Positions 17,172 to 25,716 of a stretch of 64,000 nucleotides of DNA are shown piece after piece (the first letter of the stretch is position 1; each line of letters opens with the position of its first letter). Source of the stretch: Streptomyces sp. DH41 (lineage in GTDB: Bacteria; Actinomycetota; Actinomycetes; Streptomycetales; Streptomycetaceae); contig NZ_JARVKY010000005.1 in the NCBI RefSeq assembly GCF_029813785.1, positions 310,001-374,000 on the forward strand, written 5' to 3'. The position numbers were made by a program, and so were the translations under genes. The notes under the pieces are model-generated. The model did not search any database. It worked only from the letters and a program-made list of their open reading frames with translations, and had not been told where the DNA came from.

Positions 17172-18964
17172 CCCAGTGACTCTCGCAGCGCGGTCAGCCC
17201 GTACCGCGCCTCGATGTCCACGCCCTCGCCGTAGTGGTGTTCCTCCAGCAGCGGCAGGATCTTCGTCCGCCAGGTCCGCTCCAGGCCGCCCTCCCGGAAG
17301 ACGCCCTTCTTCATCAGATACGAGGGCCCGATGCGGAAGTCGGCGTCGTCGATACGGGAGTTGAGCGCGTCGAGCAGATCGGCGGGCTCCCCCTCCCTGC
17401 CCTCCCGTTCCAGCCACCTGCGCAGCAGCCCGCTCGTCGGCTCCGTACGCGGCGACAGCTCCACGAAGGCGAACCGCCGCCGCATGGCCGCGTCGACGAG
17501 GGCGATCGAGCGGTCGGCCGTGTTCATCGTCCCGATGACGAACAGGTTGGGCGGCAGCGCGAAGTCGTCCCCGGAGTACGTCAGGCGCACCGATTTGTTC
17601 CGGTACTCCAGCAGGAAGTACAGCTCGCCGAAGACCTTGGCCAGATTGGCGCGGTTGATCTCGTCGATGATCAGGAAGTGCGGAACGTGCCGGTTGCCCT
17701 CGCGGGAGGCGAGGTCCGCGAGCTCGCGCAGGGGGCCGGCGGTGAGCCGGAAGGCCACTTGTCGCGTCTCCGCGTCCTCCTGCGGCCGGAACCCCTCGAA
17801 GAAGTCCTCGTAGGCGTACGACGGATGGAACTGCACCAGCTTGACCTGCTCCGGCCCACCGCCCAGGAACTCGGCGAGCCTCAGCGCGAGGAAGGTCTTG
17901 CCGGTGCCGGGAGGACCGTAGAACACCAGCTGCCGCTCGTCGGCCAGCAGGTCACGCACCTCGCGCAGCCATGCCGCGTCGTGCACGAGCAACTCGGCGG
18001 CCAGTTCCTCCGTCGGCTCGGGCAGTTCGGGATCGCGGCGGGCGACGATCGCCGGCACCTCCGTGGTCGGGTCCCGGTCCTCCGACTCGGCCTCCTCGGC
18101 CAGCTCCTCGTCGCTTCGCCCCAGTCCGTCGACGAGAGGGAGCACCGAGGTGAGGTCCACGACGTCGTGCTGCACCGACAACTTCTGCTGCAGCGCCTCC
18201 GGCAACTCGTCGTACGGCACGTCCCGCTGCCAGGTCACCTTCCGGCGCAGGTTGGTGAGCCCGTCCTCGGACTCGACCTGCTCGGCCGCGCTGTCGACGA
18301 GACCGACGTGGAGGCGTCCGCCGGAGATGGTGCACACGGTGTCGCCGGTGCGCATCTGCGTGAGGAAGTAGTGCAGTTCGTCGACCATCACCTGCTTCTG
18401 ACTGTAGGAGGCGCTGGCGTCGTAGCCGTCCTGGACGTACCGGCGCAGGGCACTCTTGGTGGGGTCGTCCGCGCCGACCGGCGGCAGGTGCGTCGCCGCG
18501 AGCGTGACCAGCCCGTCGGGCAGCCACAGCCGCCTCACCAGGTCACGCCCCGCCACGTTTGATCCGCGGACCAGCCACGCCTTGCGGGGCGCGCGCCACG
18601 AATGCCCCAGGTAGTCGACGAGCGGGAAGTCCTCCTCCGTACGCCACTCGGTCAGGGCGTCCGAGCCGCGCCCGGCCACGATCGACGCGGCGGCCGACGG
18701 CGAGTTGCATTCGATGTCCCGCGCCGCCTCCAGGTAGCCGGGCCACTGCTCCGACTCCCGGATGGCGCCCTCCTCGATCAGCGCCTCCCGCTGCGCCGTC
18801 GCGTACGGGCCCGCACCCGGCAAGGTCTCCCGCCGCACCGGCGAACCGGCCAGCACCAGGAACCGCGGGCTGCCGTTCATCCCCTTCGAGGGCAGCACAC
18901 GCCCGCGTGCGTACGGTCCACCGTTCGGCAGCCGCAGCCGGAACTCCGGGTACTCGTCGGCCAT
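17168..18964 (-). CDS. mcrB: McrB-like AAA+ motor with N-terminal DUF4357-like domain
   Basis: The 598-residue protein starts at ATG 18964 after AGGTGAGGGG. Residues ~18-70 (ARGRVLPSKGMNGSPRFLVL; ATAQREALIEEGAI) resemble DUF4357, found in restriction-associated proteins. A middle domain (~75-300) of unknown type follows, probably the DNA-sensing part. The C-terminal motor has GPPGTGKTFLALRLAEFLGG at ~350, FLIIDEINRANLAKVFGE near 435 and the McrB hallmark MNTADRSIALVD near 478. It should drive NTP-dependent translocation on DNA with McrC. The novel N terminus suggests a different recognition mark. Confidence 0.9.
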   Translation of the reverse strand: MADEYPEFRLRLPNGGPYARGRVLPSKGMNGSPRFLVLAGSPVRRETLPGAGPYATAQREALIEEGAIRESEQWPGYLEAARDIECNSPSAAASIVAGRGSDALTEWRTEEDFPLVDYLGHSWRAPRKAWLVRGSNVAGRDLVRRLWLPDGLVTLAATHLPPVGADDPTKSALRRYVQDGYDASASYSQKQVMVDELHYFLTQMRTGDTVCTISGGRLHVGLVDSAAEQVESEDGLTNLRRKVTWQRDVPYDELPEALQQKLSVQHDVVDLTSVLPLVDGLGRSDEELAEEAESEDRDPTTEVPAIVARRDPELPEPTEELAAELLVHDAAWLREVRDLLADERQLVFYGPPGTGKTFLALRLAEFLGGGPEQVKLVQFHPSYAYEDFFEGFRPQEDAETRQVAFRLTAGPLRELADLASREGNRHVPHFLIIDEINRANLAKVFGELYFLLEYRNKSVRLTYSGDDFALPPNLFVIGTMNTADRSIALVDAAMRRRFAFVELSPRTEPTSGLLRRWLEREGREGEPADLLDALNSRIDDADFRIGPSYLMKKGVFREGGLERTWRTKILPLLEEHHYGEGVDIEARYGLTALRESLG

Positions 18965-19041
18965 GTGCCCCTCACCTGCTGGTCCGATCCTGGCTGGCAG
19001 CGTACTGGCAGTCACCGACAGCGGGCTCCGCCTCCGGGTGG

Positions 19042-20679
19042 TCACGTCAGGGTGTTGGACAGGTGGGGCCCGATGTACCCCACGTAGATACCGTGTTCGA
19101 CGCAGGCCCCGTCGAAGTAGTGCAGTCGCGGCGCGATCGTGTTGCCGCCGCCGACGCGGACGTGCGCGCCCATGAAGACCTTGCGTATGGAGTCGATGTG
19201 CTCCGGCACGGGGAACGTGCGCTGACGACGCCAGCTGGAGTTGGCCTTCACGGACTTGGACTCGTCACGCACTATCTTCCGCGGGGAGATCGTGCGGGCA
19301 CCACCGGGAGCGTCGGCGCACCACTGCTTGAAGTCACGACCGGCACGACCGGAGGCGGCCGCCTCGGCGAAGTCCCGCAGAGCCAGCAGCGCGTCCCAGG
19401 TCATGCGCACCCATGACGACCCGTGCGCCTGTGCGTCGAGTTCGAGAGTCACCTTGCGGGAGCCGGTGAAATGCAGCCGGGGCAGATCGGCGATACGGCG
19501 GAGGAGTTCCTCGAAGGACTGCGGTTCGTCGTCCGGCGCGGAGAAGTGGGCGTAGGCGGTGGCGCCGGCGCCCAGATCCACCATCTGCTTTCGCAGAATC
19601 TGCAACCGCGCTCGGGAGGTGTGCAGTTCCCGGTACTGGTCGTCGTACTCGGCGATCAGCAGAGTCTCGTTGTCCTCGGCCTTGCGCAGCTCGTGTTTGA
19701 GATCGCGGATCTCGTCGGCCCGCACGCGCTGTTCCCGCCCAGCCTCCTCCAGGATCTCGTGCAGGACCTCGTTCTCCACACGCAGTCGTTCCAGCTCGGG
19801 TGCGGCCGAGTCGCCCAGCGCGCGGGTCCGCATGACAGGCACGGAGTCGAGTTCGGCGGGCAGCGGCGCCCGGGCGGCCAGTCGCTGGGGCAGATGGGCG
19901 ATGATCCTGCGGGCCTGGGAGGCTCGCTCGGTGATCAACCGGCGGGACATCACCCGGTGCCGCTGCCCGTCCGCGGGCCAGGCCGGATCGACCCCGGGGA
20001 GGTAGGTGCGCACTCCGCCGCCGTACACCTGGTGATACTCCAAAGCGCGATTGAAACGGGGTTCCGCTTCCGGGGACAGAAGGTAGAGGACGGCGAGCCC
20101 GGCCAGGGGGCGGACCAAAGGGTCCACCGTGTCCTCCAGCCAGGTGTCGAAGTCGACACCGTACGGCGTGCTCGCCACGACGACCGGCAGCCGCCGGGTC
20201 TCGTCGCACAGCTCATCGATGACGGCGTCCACGTCCTCCGCCTCGACCACCTGGGGCTGGGCCGTGACGTCGGCGATGCCGTCGCGCGCGTGGAGGACCC
20301 CGAGGAGACTGCGTGCGAGCCGGGGTGTCCTGGCCGGTACGGGCACCACCTCGGGATCGTCCGGAAGGTGTTCGACATCCAACTGGACCCGGGTGGGACC
20401 GTCACCTTCCTGACGGATCAGCACGGTGGTCTGCCAGGTTCCGCCGGGCAGCGTCTCGCGCAGGCGCCATCGTCCGTACGCCCCCGAGGTTCCGGTGGCC
20501 GAGTCGTGGTCGAGGGTGACGCCGCGGGCTATCTCGTTGCGCCCCTCGGCGAACGCCGCGACGTCGTAGGCCTTCGGGGGCTCCTTGAGCCACAGGCGCA
20601 GCTGGCCGTCGACCTTCGCACCCGTGTTGACGTAGTCCAGACCGCTGGCGACGACCATGCGGTAGCGCCGGTTGTCCAT
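19042..20679 (-). CDS. Operon-linked coiled-coil protein of unknown function
   Basis: The 545-residue protein starts at ATG 20679 (MDNRRYRMVVASG) with GGAG seven bases upstream. The N-terminal ~290 residues are mixed alpha/beta with no motif I recognise (VVASTPYGVDFDTW; ALEYHQVYGGGVRTYLPG). Residues ~290-365 form a heptad-rich coiled coil (LERLRVENEVLHEILEEAG; QYRELHTSRARLQILRKQM). The C-terminal ~170 residues end in a compact basic domain (KVFMGAHVRVGGGNTIAPR). It lies between the small helical protein and McrB in the operon. An adaptor or sensor role is inferred from position only. Confidence 0.7.
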   Translation of the reverse strand: MDNRRYRMVVASGLDYVNTGAKVDGQLRLWLKEPPKAYDVAAFAEGRNEIARGVTLDHDSATGTSGAYGRWRLRETLPGGTWQTTVLIRQEGDGPTRVQLDVEHLPDDPEVVPVPARTPRLARSLLGVLHARDGIADVTAQPQVVEAEDVDAVIDELCDETRRLPVVVASTPYGVDFDTWLEDTVDPLVRPLAGLAVLYLLSPEAEPRFNRALEYHQVYGGGVRTYLPGVDPAWPADGQRHRVMSRRLITERASQARRIIAHLPQRLAARAPLPAELDSVPVMRTRALGDSAAPELERLRVENEVLHEILEEAGREQRVRADEIRDLKHELRKAEDNETLLIAEYDDQYRELHTSRARLQILRKQMVDLGAGATAYAHFSAPDDEPQSFEELLRRIADLPRLHFTGSRKVTLELDAQAHGSSWVRMTWDALLALRDFAEAAASGRAGRDFKQWCADAPGGARTISPRKIVRDESKSVKANSSWRRQRTFPVPEHIDSIRKVFMGAHVRVGGGNTIAPRLHYFDGACVEHGIYVGYIGPHLSNTLT

Positions 20680-20729
20680 GTCGCATTCTCCGTTCCGGGG
20701 CCGTTCCGGGGCCGTTCGGGTACGTGGGC

Positions 20730-21107
20730 TCAGCTGTTCCGCGGGCTCAGGGCCACCAGAAGCCCGTCGACCTCGTGCAGCCGGGCGTGGATCTCCGCCG
20801 GGCTCGGGGGCAGCTCGTAGGCGCGGTAGTGGCATGTGGCACTGAGCGCCGCCCAGGTGGCCCGGCACCTGCGTGCGGTGTCGTGGTCCGCGTACCACTC
20901 CAGGCAGAGCATCCGGTGCTTGCCGACGCGCGTCATGGACGGGGTGACGCGCAGCCAGTACGCGTCCAGGGCCAGGTCGAGCGCCATGCGGAGCAGTACC
21001 GCGGCGGCGCGGGCGCGCAGGCCGGGAGCCAGCGAGTGCACGGTCCCGGGCTCGGGCAGCAGGAGACGGCGGGCGGCGGCCACCAGGGTTTCCGGGGACG
21101 TGCTCAT
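20730..21107 (-). CDS. Small helical partner of the SMC-like ATPase (HEPN-like?)
   Basis: The 125-residue all-helical protein has its ATG overlapping the stop of the SMC-like gene (ATGA), so the two are coupled. It contains RMALDLALDAYW, a Trp/Cys-rich centre (HRMLCLEWYADHD) and CHYRAYELPPSPAEI. Helical bundles of this size with a conserved R-x-x-x-(C/H) stretch next to SMC-like ATPases often belong to HEPN or HEPN-like families; this is a guess. It could be the toxic or regulatory subunit. Confidence 0.6.
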   Translation of the reverse strand: MSTSPETLVAAARRLLLPEPGTVHSLAPGLRARAAAVLLRMALDLALDAYWLRVTPSMTRVGKHRMLCLEWYADHDTARRCRATWAALSATCHYRAYELPPSPAEIHARLHEVDGLLVALSPRNS

Positions 21108-23566
21108 CGGGCGCCCCCGGCCTGCTGCGGCCCGGTGCTGCGCCGGATCGCCGTCGCGAGGGCTGTGGTGCGACTCACGAGGTCCTTACGGTCACCGACG
21201 TCCGGCAGAGGCGCGTGCGCTCCTGAGTTGAAGGCCTCCACCAGCGCCCAGCCGCCGCCGCAGATCCGTTCGACGGCCTCACGAGCGTGCTGCCGCTCGT
21301 CTCCGAGAAGGGCGAAGGACACGTAGGTCTTCGTGCGGTCCAGGGAGGCGATGCGTTCCTCGACGGCCCGCAGGCCCATCCCCCGCTCGTCACGAAGCCT
21401 GCGTCGGGCGGTCCCCAGGCAAGCCGCCTCCACCGCCACCCGGCACATGGCCGGCAGCACGTGCTCGGCCACGTCCTGGGGGATGCCCGGGTCGAGGGAG
21501 ACGGCACGCGCCTCCGCGAGCGCCTGCTCCACCGGGTCGGTGAGAGGCTCCACGCCCACCACTGAGTCGGTCTGCCGGGTGACGCGCAGGACGGTCGCCT
21601 TGATGCCGAGGTGAGCGATGGCCTGCTGGAGCCGGGTGTCGTGGGTGAAGACGATCACCTGGCGGTCCTTCGCGCAGGCGTCCAGGACCCGGGCCAGCCC
21701 CTCGACCTTGTCGTGATCCATCGACTGCACGGGGTCGTCGATGACGAGGAAGCCGAAGGGGCTGGCCTCATGGGTGGCGCGCGGCAGGAACAGGGAGAGC
21801 GCGAGGGAGTGCAACTCACCCTGGCTCATCACGCTGTAGGCAGGGGCGTTCATGTCATCGACGGAGACGCCGAGTTCGACCTTGCCCCGTCCGGGGGTGC
21901 CCGCGAGCGTGACGGATCCGAGCATGACACTGCTGTGCTCGCACAGCTTCTGCCACACCTCCTGAGACCGCTGCGCGAAGGGGCGCAGCCGCTCGTCGCG
22001 CAGCTCGTCGATGATCGGCCGCAACCAGGTCCGGGCCTTGCGCGCGTGCTTTCGACGGTCGCGCGCCGCCTCGGCGGCCTCGGCCGCGCCCAGCCACTCG
22101 GCGAGGCGCACGGCCGTCGGCCGCCAGGCACCGTCGTGCTCCGACAGACGCAGCGCGGCGTCCTCCCGTTCCTGCCGGCACGCGTCGTCCAATACGGTCG
22201 CGGCTTGCTCGACGCGGTCCGCGAGTTCCCTGGGATGCGTGATGTCCCGGCACTGCGCCCATTCCTGCCAGAGGGACGCGAGCGGGGACGTCTCACCACG
22301 CAGCCACACCGGAACCGGCTGTACGAGGTCGTGGACGGCCCGCACCGCGACCGTCCCGGCCTTACGGGCGCCCTCGGCCGCCACGGCCTCCCTCTGGAGC
22401 CGCTCGACCTCCGCACGGGCCTGCTCGGCCCACGCCCGGTCGAGCCGGTCCTCCGTGCCGCAGACCGGGCAGTTCGCGCTCCCGGACCGGCGCTGGTGCT
22501 CCAGCGCCGACTCCAGCAACCGGGCCAGGCGGCGCGCCTCCTCGGCGTCGCCGTACCGCGCCTCCTCAGCGGCGGCGGCCGCGGCCCGCAGCCGGGCCAC
22601 CGCCCCGCCGACTTCCCGCAGATCCGGCCCGGCAAGGCTCGCGTGCTGCCGCAGCCGGTTCAGCTCGGCCTCCGCGGCGGGAGCACGGCTCTCCAGCAGC
22701 GCCCGCACCCGGCCGAGGTCGGGCCTGGCGCCCGACAGCGCCTGCGCGGCCTCGCGAGCCCTGGGGTCGTCCAGCGCGGTCAGCTCGTCACGCAACGGCG
22801 CGGTAAGTGAGTCCGCGTGCTTGATGGTCTTGTCGCACTCACTCGCGGCGGCCTTGACCCGGCCGTCGAACTCGGCGAGCAGTTCGAGGCCGAGCAGCTT
22901 GAAGAAGGCGTCATGCAGACTGCCGAGCGTGCCGTTGATCATCGAACCTAGCTCGCTGTACGGCAGGAAGGGGCGCGCCAGGTCCAGCGCCTCCACGTCG
23001 ACGACCTCCGCCGGCTTCCGCTCCGAACCGTCCGCAGCCTCCGCCCTGACCCGCGCTTCGTCGAGCTTGTTGCCGTGCCACGTCTGCCGCACGGTCACGG
23101 TCTCGCCCCGCTCTCCGACCGCCAACTCGACGCCGACCTCAGGTGTGACGTCGGGACTGTGCAGGTTGCGCCAGCCCTTCTGCCAGTCGCCGGCTCGTCG
23201 CTCTTCCCAGCGGGAGTTGCGCCCCGTCAGCGCGGTCTCCGCCGCTTCGGCGAAGCTGGACTTGCCCGAGCCGTTCGGCCCGGCGACGACCACCAGGCCG
23301 GGTCCGGGCGGCAGTTCGAGAGTGGTCCGGGGCCCGATCCCACGCCAGCCGGCCGCGGTGATGGACCGGAGCTGGATGGGTTCGGCCCGCCCTCCGTTCT
23401 TCTTCCCGGCCCGCTCTTCCGGCAGAAGCTCCCGCAGCAGCGCGTGGGCTTCCGGCTCGAGCCCGGCATGACTCAGGCGAGTGAGCAGGAGGCTGCGCAG
23501 TGAGTCGGGGCTCTCGGCCGCTGACTCGATACCGGGGTCGGGCGAAGTGTGCGGCTGCTCGGGCAC
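21104..23566 (-). CDS. SMC/RecF-like AAA ATPase with zinc-hook motif
   Basis: The 820-residue protein starts at GTG 23566, preceded by AAGGAGCA. It has a split ABC ATPase of the SMC/RecF/AAA_23 kind: Walker A AGPNGSGKSSFAEAAETAL at ~93, a long coiled region with CPVCG at ~365 (Rad50-style hook half), signature SVMSQGELHSLALSLFLPRA near 577, and Walker B FGFLVIDDPVQSMD near 604 with the D-loop. A ~170-residue C-terminal extension (RRRLRDERGMGLRAVEERI) is unlike Rad50. First gene of the operon; relatives sense DNA ends or foreign DNA in Lamassu-, Septu- and AbpAB-type systems. Confidence 0.85.
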   Translation of the reverse strand: MPEQPHTSPDPGIESAAESPDSLRSLLLTRLSHAGLEPEAHALLRELLPEERAGKKNGGRAEPIQLRSITAAGWRGIGPRTTLELPPGPGLVVVAGPNGSGKSSFAEAAETALTGRNSRWEERRAGDWQKGWRNLHSPDVTPEVGVELAVGERGETVTVRQTWHGNKLDEARVRAEAADGSERKPAEVVDVEALDLARPFLPYSELGSMINGTLGSLHDAFFKLLGLELLAEFDGRVKAAASECDKTIKHADSLTAPLRDELTALDDPRAREAAQALSGARPDLGRVRALLESRAPAAEAELNRLRQHASLAGPDLREVGGAVARLRAAAAAAEEARYGDAEEARRLARLLESALEHQRRSGSANCPVCGTEDRLDRAWAEQARAEVERLQREAVAAEGARKAGTVAVRAVHDLVQPVPVWLRGETSPLASLWQEWAQCRDITHPRELADRVEQAATVLDDACRQEREDAALRLSEHDGAWRPTAVRLAEWLGAAEAAEAARDRRKHARKARTWLRPIIDELRDERLRPFAQRSQEVWQKLCEHSSVMLGSVTLAGTPGRGKVELGVSVDDMNAPAYSVMSQGELHSLALSLFLPRATHEASPFGFLVIDDPVQSMDHDKVEGLARVLDACAKDRQVIVFTHDTRLQQAIAHLGIKATVLRVTRQTDSVVGVEPLTDPVEQALAEARAVSLDPGIPQDVAEHVLPAMCRVAVEAACLGTARRRLRDERGMGLRAVEERIASLDRTKTYVSFALLGDERQHAREAVERICGGGWALVEAFNSGAHAPLPDVGDRKDLVSRTTALATAIRRSTGPQQAGGAR

Positions 23567-23683
23567 GTTCTGCTCCTTGAGGCATGGCTGCATGGCACCA
23601 GCACTGGCAGAGAGCTGCCGTGTTGGCGGTCTGAGCATGCCTGAAGCCTGTTAACGGAGTCAACGTGCTTTATGGGTGCGAGT

Positions 23684-23707
23684 TATTCGAATTTGTGAAC
23701 GACGTTC
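23684..23707. promoter_or_regulatory. Palindromes upstream of the SMC/McrBC operon
   Basis: Two small palindromes, ATTCGAAT (23685-23692) and GAACGACGTTC (23697-23707), sit in the only AT-rich part of the gap before the operon. They could bind a regulator. The second resembles a LexA box but has three instead of four central bases, so SOS control is not supported. Confidence 0.3.
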
Positions 23708-23743
23708 GAGTGTCTGCCTCTTGGTGCCGGCCCGCGAAGGCCT

Positions 23744-24280
23744 TCAGGCTTGACGTGGACGGCCGGCTTCCTCCAGCCATGGGACGGTCGTCCGCATGGC
23801 TGTGTCGTCATGGCCGGTGACGGCAGGCGGCACGGTGCTCGCCGGCTGGTGGGACAGTTCGGCCCATACGGTCTTGCCGCCTGGTGGATACGGTTCCGTG
23901 CCCCAGCGGTCGGCCAGCGCGGTGACGATGAGCAGGCCGCGGCCCGACTCGCTGTCCAGCGGTGTGACGAAGTCCGTCACGGGGGACGGGAGTCGGTCCC
24001 CGCGGGCGTCTGTCGCGGCGATGCGGAGGACGCCGGTGGCCAGGTCGTGGGTGAGGGAGAGACGGAAGTCGCGTCCCTGGACCCGGCCGTGCAGCGCCGC
24101 GTTGGCCGCGAGCTCCGCCACGATCTGCTCCGCGCGGTCGGTGACGTAGGGAGAGGCCTGCCAGGTGCGCAACTGCTCGTAGGCGAGCAGCCGGGCAAGA
24201 CGAGCACCGCGACGCGTGGACGAGAACTGCTGCGTGAACGTCCGCACGGCGGCGGAAGGCTGGGGCGTGGTTGCGCTCAT
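23744..24280 (-). CDS. HATPase_c anti-sigma-factor-like ATP-binding protein
   Basis: The 178-residue protein has the solitary SpoIIAB/RsbW-like ATPase: IVAELAANAALHGRVQGRD (N box) and DSESGRGLLIVTALADRWG (G box), ending with a polar tail. It probably binds a sigma or anti-anti-sigma factor; the partner is unknown. It is paralogous to the protein at 10363-10860 across the first defence island. Same strand as the SMC operon, 177 bases upstream of it. Confidence 0.85.
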   Translation of the reverse strand: MSATTPQPSAAVRTFTQQFSSTRRGARLARLLAYEQLRTWQASPYVTDRAEQIVAELAANAALHGRVQGRDFRLSLTHDLATGVLRIAATDARGDRLPSPVTDFVTPLDSESGRGLLIVTALADRWGTEPYPPGGKTVWAELSHQPASTVPPAVTGHDDTAMRTTVPWLEEAGRPRQA

Positions 24281-24411
24281 GGTGCCACGGTGACGGCCGT
24301 GCGACCGCGCGTTCCAGAGGGTGACCCCGTACGTGGGGTCACCGTACGCTCACTTTCTGTGCATGGTACGTGGGTCGGACATCACGCTGGGTGCGCACCG
24401 GGTTGAGGTCA

Positions 24412-24740
24412 CGGGCCCGCCCTGAGGATCTCGGGCTCCAGGGTGAACTCGTTGTGCAACACGCGGGCCAGTTCCGTGGTGCCGGTAGCCGTGATCAGCG
24501 CGTTGAGGTCGTGGATGCGTGATCGCGCGGTCTTCTCGGCGGACCCCTTGGCTCCGTCCGTGATCACGGCCACGCGCCGGGCGATCCGATGCCCGCTCTC
24601 GACGTCCTGCTTCAACAGGACACGCATGTACGGCAGGAAGTCGACGCCGTCGATGGGTACGAGCGCCGTTCCGTGGAACCGCTGGACGCCTTCGCCGGTG
24701 AGGGTGAGCCGGGCGAACTCGGGCAGCAGCGAGGTAACCG
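24412..24740 (-). pseudogene. OLD-family endonuclease TOPRIM fragment, copy A
   Basis: Minus-strand codons give LLPEFARLTLTGEGVQRFHG, DGVDFLPYMRVLLKQ, RRVAVITDGAKG and RVLHNEFTLEPEILRAG. This is the TOPRIM part of an OLD-type ATP-dependent nuclease. The metal-binding DGD seen in copy B (25.6 kb) has become DGA here. No ATPase domain is present and the frame upstream runs into an unrelated gene, so it is a remnant. Bases 24415-24583 are a direct repeat of 25464-25632. Confidence 0.7.
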
Positions 24741-24847
24741 GAAGATCCCCAAGAAGGTGCCCACCATGTGAGATGACGCCTAAGTGGAGCCCGGAGTGGG
24801 CACTGTAGCTCTCGACCGAGGAAGCAACGTTCGTTCCAGGGGGACTC

Positions 24848-25159
24848 ATGTCTTCTCGCAGGAAACTCGCCATGGTCGTCGCCACGGCAGCAGCAGTCGG
24901 GGGCAGCCTCGCTCTCTCCGCTCCGGCCGCTCACGCTGCGGCAGCCGGCACCGCGCCCGCGTGTATCGGTCGGTACGTGACCGGCACGCCCAGCGGCTTC
25001 GACGTGAACCTCTCCAACAACTGTGGCAAATCGATGCGGGTGAAGGTGATCGTGAACAACGCCGGCGACAGCCCGTGTTACACGATTGCGAACAATTCGA
25101 GCAAGCTGTACATCTACGAGGGTGTCTTCGGCACGTACGACCGCACAGTCACCTGCTGA
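24848..25159 (+). CDS. Small secreted cysteine-containing protein
   Basis: The 103-residue protein starts at ATG 24848 after AGGGGGAC. It has a clear Sec signal peptide (VVATAAAVGGSLALS, cleavage near AHAAAAG). The mature ~70 residues contain four cysteines (PACIGRYV, NNCGKSMRV, SPCYTIAN, TVTC) spaced as for two disulfides. It resembles small secreted beta proteins common in Streptomyces; family not identified. It lies between the two OLD fragments and is followed by a terminator hairpin. Confidence 0.8.
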   Translation: MSSRRKLAMVVATAAAVGGSLALSAPAAHAAAAGTAPACIGRYVTGTPSGFDVNLSNNCGKSMRVKVIVNNAGDSPCYTIANNSSKLYIYEGVFGTYDRTVTC

Positions 25160-25226
25160 GGCAGAGGGAGTGCAGGCGGTTCAACAGGCACCTGACCGCT
25201 GACCCAACCTTCTGAACTCAAGACGC

Positions 25227-25261
25227 GCCAGAGCCCCGCGCGTTGCTCGGCGGGCTCTGGC
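25227..25261 (+). terminator. Hairpin terminator after the small secreted protein
   Basis: GCCAGAGCCC (25227-25236) pairs perfectly with GGGCTCTGGC (25252-25261) around a 15-base loop. It lies 68 bases after the stop codon of the secreted protein gene. No U-tract follows, as is usual in Streptomyces. Confidence 0.75.
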
Positions 25262-25636
25262 ACACCCGGTACGTTGAGCTGCTGCGGCGAGGAACGCCTG
25301 AGCGAGGTCCCCCCTTGCGGATCTTGTCCGTCTTGTGCAGCAGCTCGCTCAGTTCCTCCGCCTGCCCGTCGGGGGAGTCGTCACCCACGGTCTTCCAGTG
25401 CTGGGTCCACGCCTGAGGCCGTTGTTCCCGTCAAGCCTCGACGAGCAGGCTGCGGTTCGGCCCGCCCGCCCTGAGGATCTCGGGCTTCAGGGTGAACTCG
25501 TTGTGGAACACGCGGGCCAGGCCAGCGGAGCCCGTAGCCGCCATCAACGCCTTGGGCTTGTTGATTCGTGCTCGCGCGGTCTTTTCGGCGGCCCCCTTGT
25601 CTCCGTCCGTGATCACGGCCACGCGCCGGGCGGCGG
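25262..25636 (-). pseudogene. OLD-family endonuclease fragment, copy B, frameshifted
   Basis: From right to left the minus strand encodes VAVITDGDKGAAEKTARARI, VFHNEFTLKPEILRAGG, then after a stop ELSELLHKTDKIRKG, and in another frame DLAQAFLAAAAQRTG. These are consecutive parts of an OLD-type nuclease C terminus broken by at least one stop and one frameshift. Here the DGD metal motif is intact. The fragment is cut at ~25636 by an insertion-sequence remnant. Bases 25464-25632 repeat 24415-24583. Confidence 0.7.
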
Positions 25637-25710
25637 GTCTTCTACAACCGGCTCCGGATGTTGACCGTCGATGGCACCCGGGAGGCGGTGTTCACCGCCC
25701 TGATGGCCCG
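25637..25710 (+). mobile_element. Transposase remnant, IS5-type
   Basis: The plus strand reads VFYNRLRMLTVDGTREAVFT then ALMARA before stops. This matches the conserved N-terminal segment of IS5-family transposases (Y-N-R-x-R-x-W-x-x-DGTWE-x-VFTALMAQAD). Only ~24 codons remain, with no inverted repeats or catalytic residues. It abuts the OLD fragment and marks an old insertion. Confidence 0.6.
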
Positions 25711-25716
25711 AGCACA

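Noticed and set aside
23697..23707. GAACGACGTTC considered as a LexA (SOS) box before the SMC/McrBC operon
   Set aside because: The LexA consensus has four bases between GAAC and GTTC; here there are three.
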